A program made the translations under genes and the position numbers. From Agrobacterium cavarae (GTDB taxonomy: Bacteria > Pseudomonadota > Alphaproteobacteria > Rhizobiales > Rhizobiaceae), in contig NZ_SISF01000027.1 in the NCBI RefSeq assembly GCF_004310285.1, positions 180,081 through 244,080 of the forward strand: 64,000 nt of DNA, read 5' to 3'. Position 1 is the first letter of the stretch. Each line of letters begins with the position of its first letter. The notes under the pieces were generated by a model, which was not told the origin of the DNA, ran no database searches, and was given only the letters and a program-made list of their open reading frames with translations. Below, piece after piece: positions 63,556 to 64,000 of the stretch.

Positions 63556-63596
63556 AAAATGACATATTTGACGATATCTCGTCAATATCTCATTTT
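63556..63596. promoter_or_regulatory. 41-base near-palindrome upstream of rloA
   Basis: From AAAATGACATATTTGACGA to TCGTCAATATCTCATTTT with TATC in the centre: the two arms pair at almost every position. It is 21 bases before the rloA start, AT-rich and without T tract, so an operator overlapping the promoter is likelier than a terminator. No regulator gene is adjacent in the window. Confidence 0.55.
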
Positions 63597-64000
63597 GACT
63601 GTACCTGTTCTACCTCTTTGTTGAGTCTGGCCGGCTATCCAGACGCCGCCGCGGTCCGTCCCACCTCATGTCTCGCGGGAAGCCCTCGAAGCGTTCTAAG
63701 AGTGAGGGGGCCGCCATGGTCCGGGGAAAAATGGTCGAGAACGGTGAAATTAGTATTTTGTGCCTATATACACTAATTAAATACATATGTATTAAGTTTT
63801 ATACTATTTGAATAGGATAATTTACTCGTGCGTAACCTTGAGTTGAGTGACTTAAGGGCTATTCTGGTTGGGGTAAGGGTGGGGCGGCGCAGATTTGTTG
63901 AGATGCAGTAATATATATAATTAGGTAACGTCGTCATTAGGGCGTGCTGTTTGGATTCGGCATATATAAATCGCGCTTTTGGCGGGATGATAAGCAGGTC
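63597..64000. other. AT-rich window end without genes
   Basis: No coding sequence. Base composition drops sharply in AT-rich patches (63747-63830, 63905-63935). A 14-base palindrome AATACATATGTATT lies at 63780-63793. Could be the control region of a gene beyond the window. Confidence 0.45.

Overview
The window reads as a piece of a large rhizobial replicon, most likely a plasmid or chromid of a Rhizobium/Agrobacterium relative. The reasons are a Ti/Sym-type transfer locus (traA divergent from traD-traG with an RSF1010-like nick site between them), a PcaQ-type pca operon, a decayed DUF1612-DUF1403-ScpB module typical of rhizobial plasmids, and several small rhizobial families. The assignment is an inference from gene content; no replication or rRNA genes are present.

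Layout. 1-1.3 kb: exported alpha/beta hydrolase cut by the window edge, then a vapC relic. 1.9-9.3 kb: a divergent carbohydrate locus with a ROK regulator facing a six-gene operon (binding protein, two permeases, SIS enzyme, PfkB kinase, ATPase); its content matches fructosamine (frl-type) operons. 10.5-15.6 kb: a compact minus-strand cluster XRE regulator - SARP/TPR regulator - 72-residue peptide - YcaO - TfuA - small protein, the best candidate for an undescribed peptide-modification (RiPP/thioamidation) system. 16-17.2 kb: membrane diguanylate cyclase.

17.7-40.6 kb: an almost complete plant-aromatics island. Hydroxycinnamates go through fcs, ech and vdh to hydroxybenzoate/vanillate; 4-hydroxybenzoate goes through pobA to protocatechuate; quinate/shikimate go through a catabolic dehydrogenase, aroQ and quiC to protocatechuate; protocatechuate goes through pcaHG, pcaB, a fused pcaL and pcaIJF to succinyl-CoA and acetyl-CoA. 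It carries its own LysR (PcaQ), TetR, MarR and IclR (PcaR) regulators with recognisable operators, an ABC and an MFS transporter. Vanillate demethylase is not in the window.

41-50.6 kb: a second catabolic island with two GntR regulators, a polar-amino-acid ABC transporter, a DapA-family enzyme, a 966-residue three-in-one oxidoreductase resembling heteromeric D-hydroxyproline dehydrogenase, a hydantoinase-family amidohydrolase and a DUF3830 protein.

50.7-64 kb: an accessory, decaying region. It holds three consecutive pseudogenes (DUF1612, DUF1403, ScpB-like), an unfamiliar 745-residue exported HELRH protein, a broken traA relaxase beside an intact oriT core and traD-traG, a DUF3606 protein, and a defence-like locus in which an MNT-HEPN gene and a RloB gene have lost their 3' ends and meet at one junction, with an intact RloA-type ATPase upstream of rloB. 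The last 400 bases are AT-rich and without genes.
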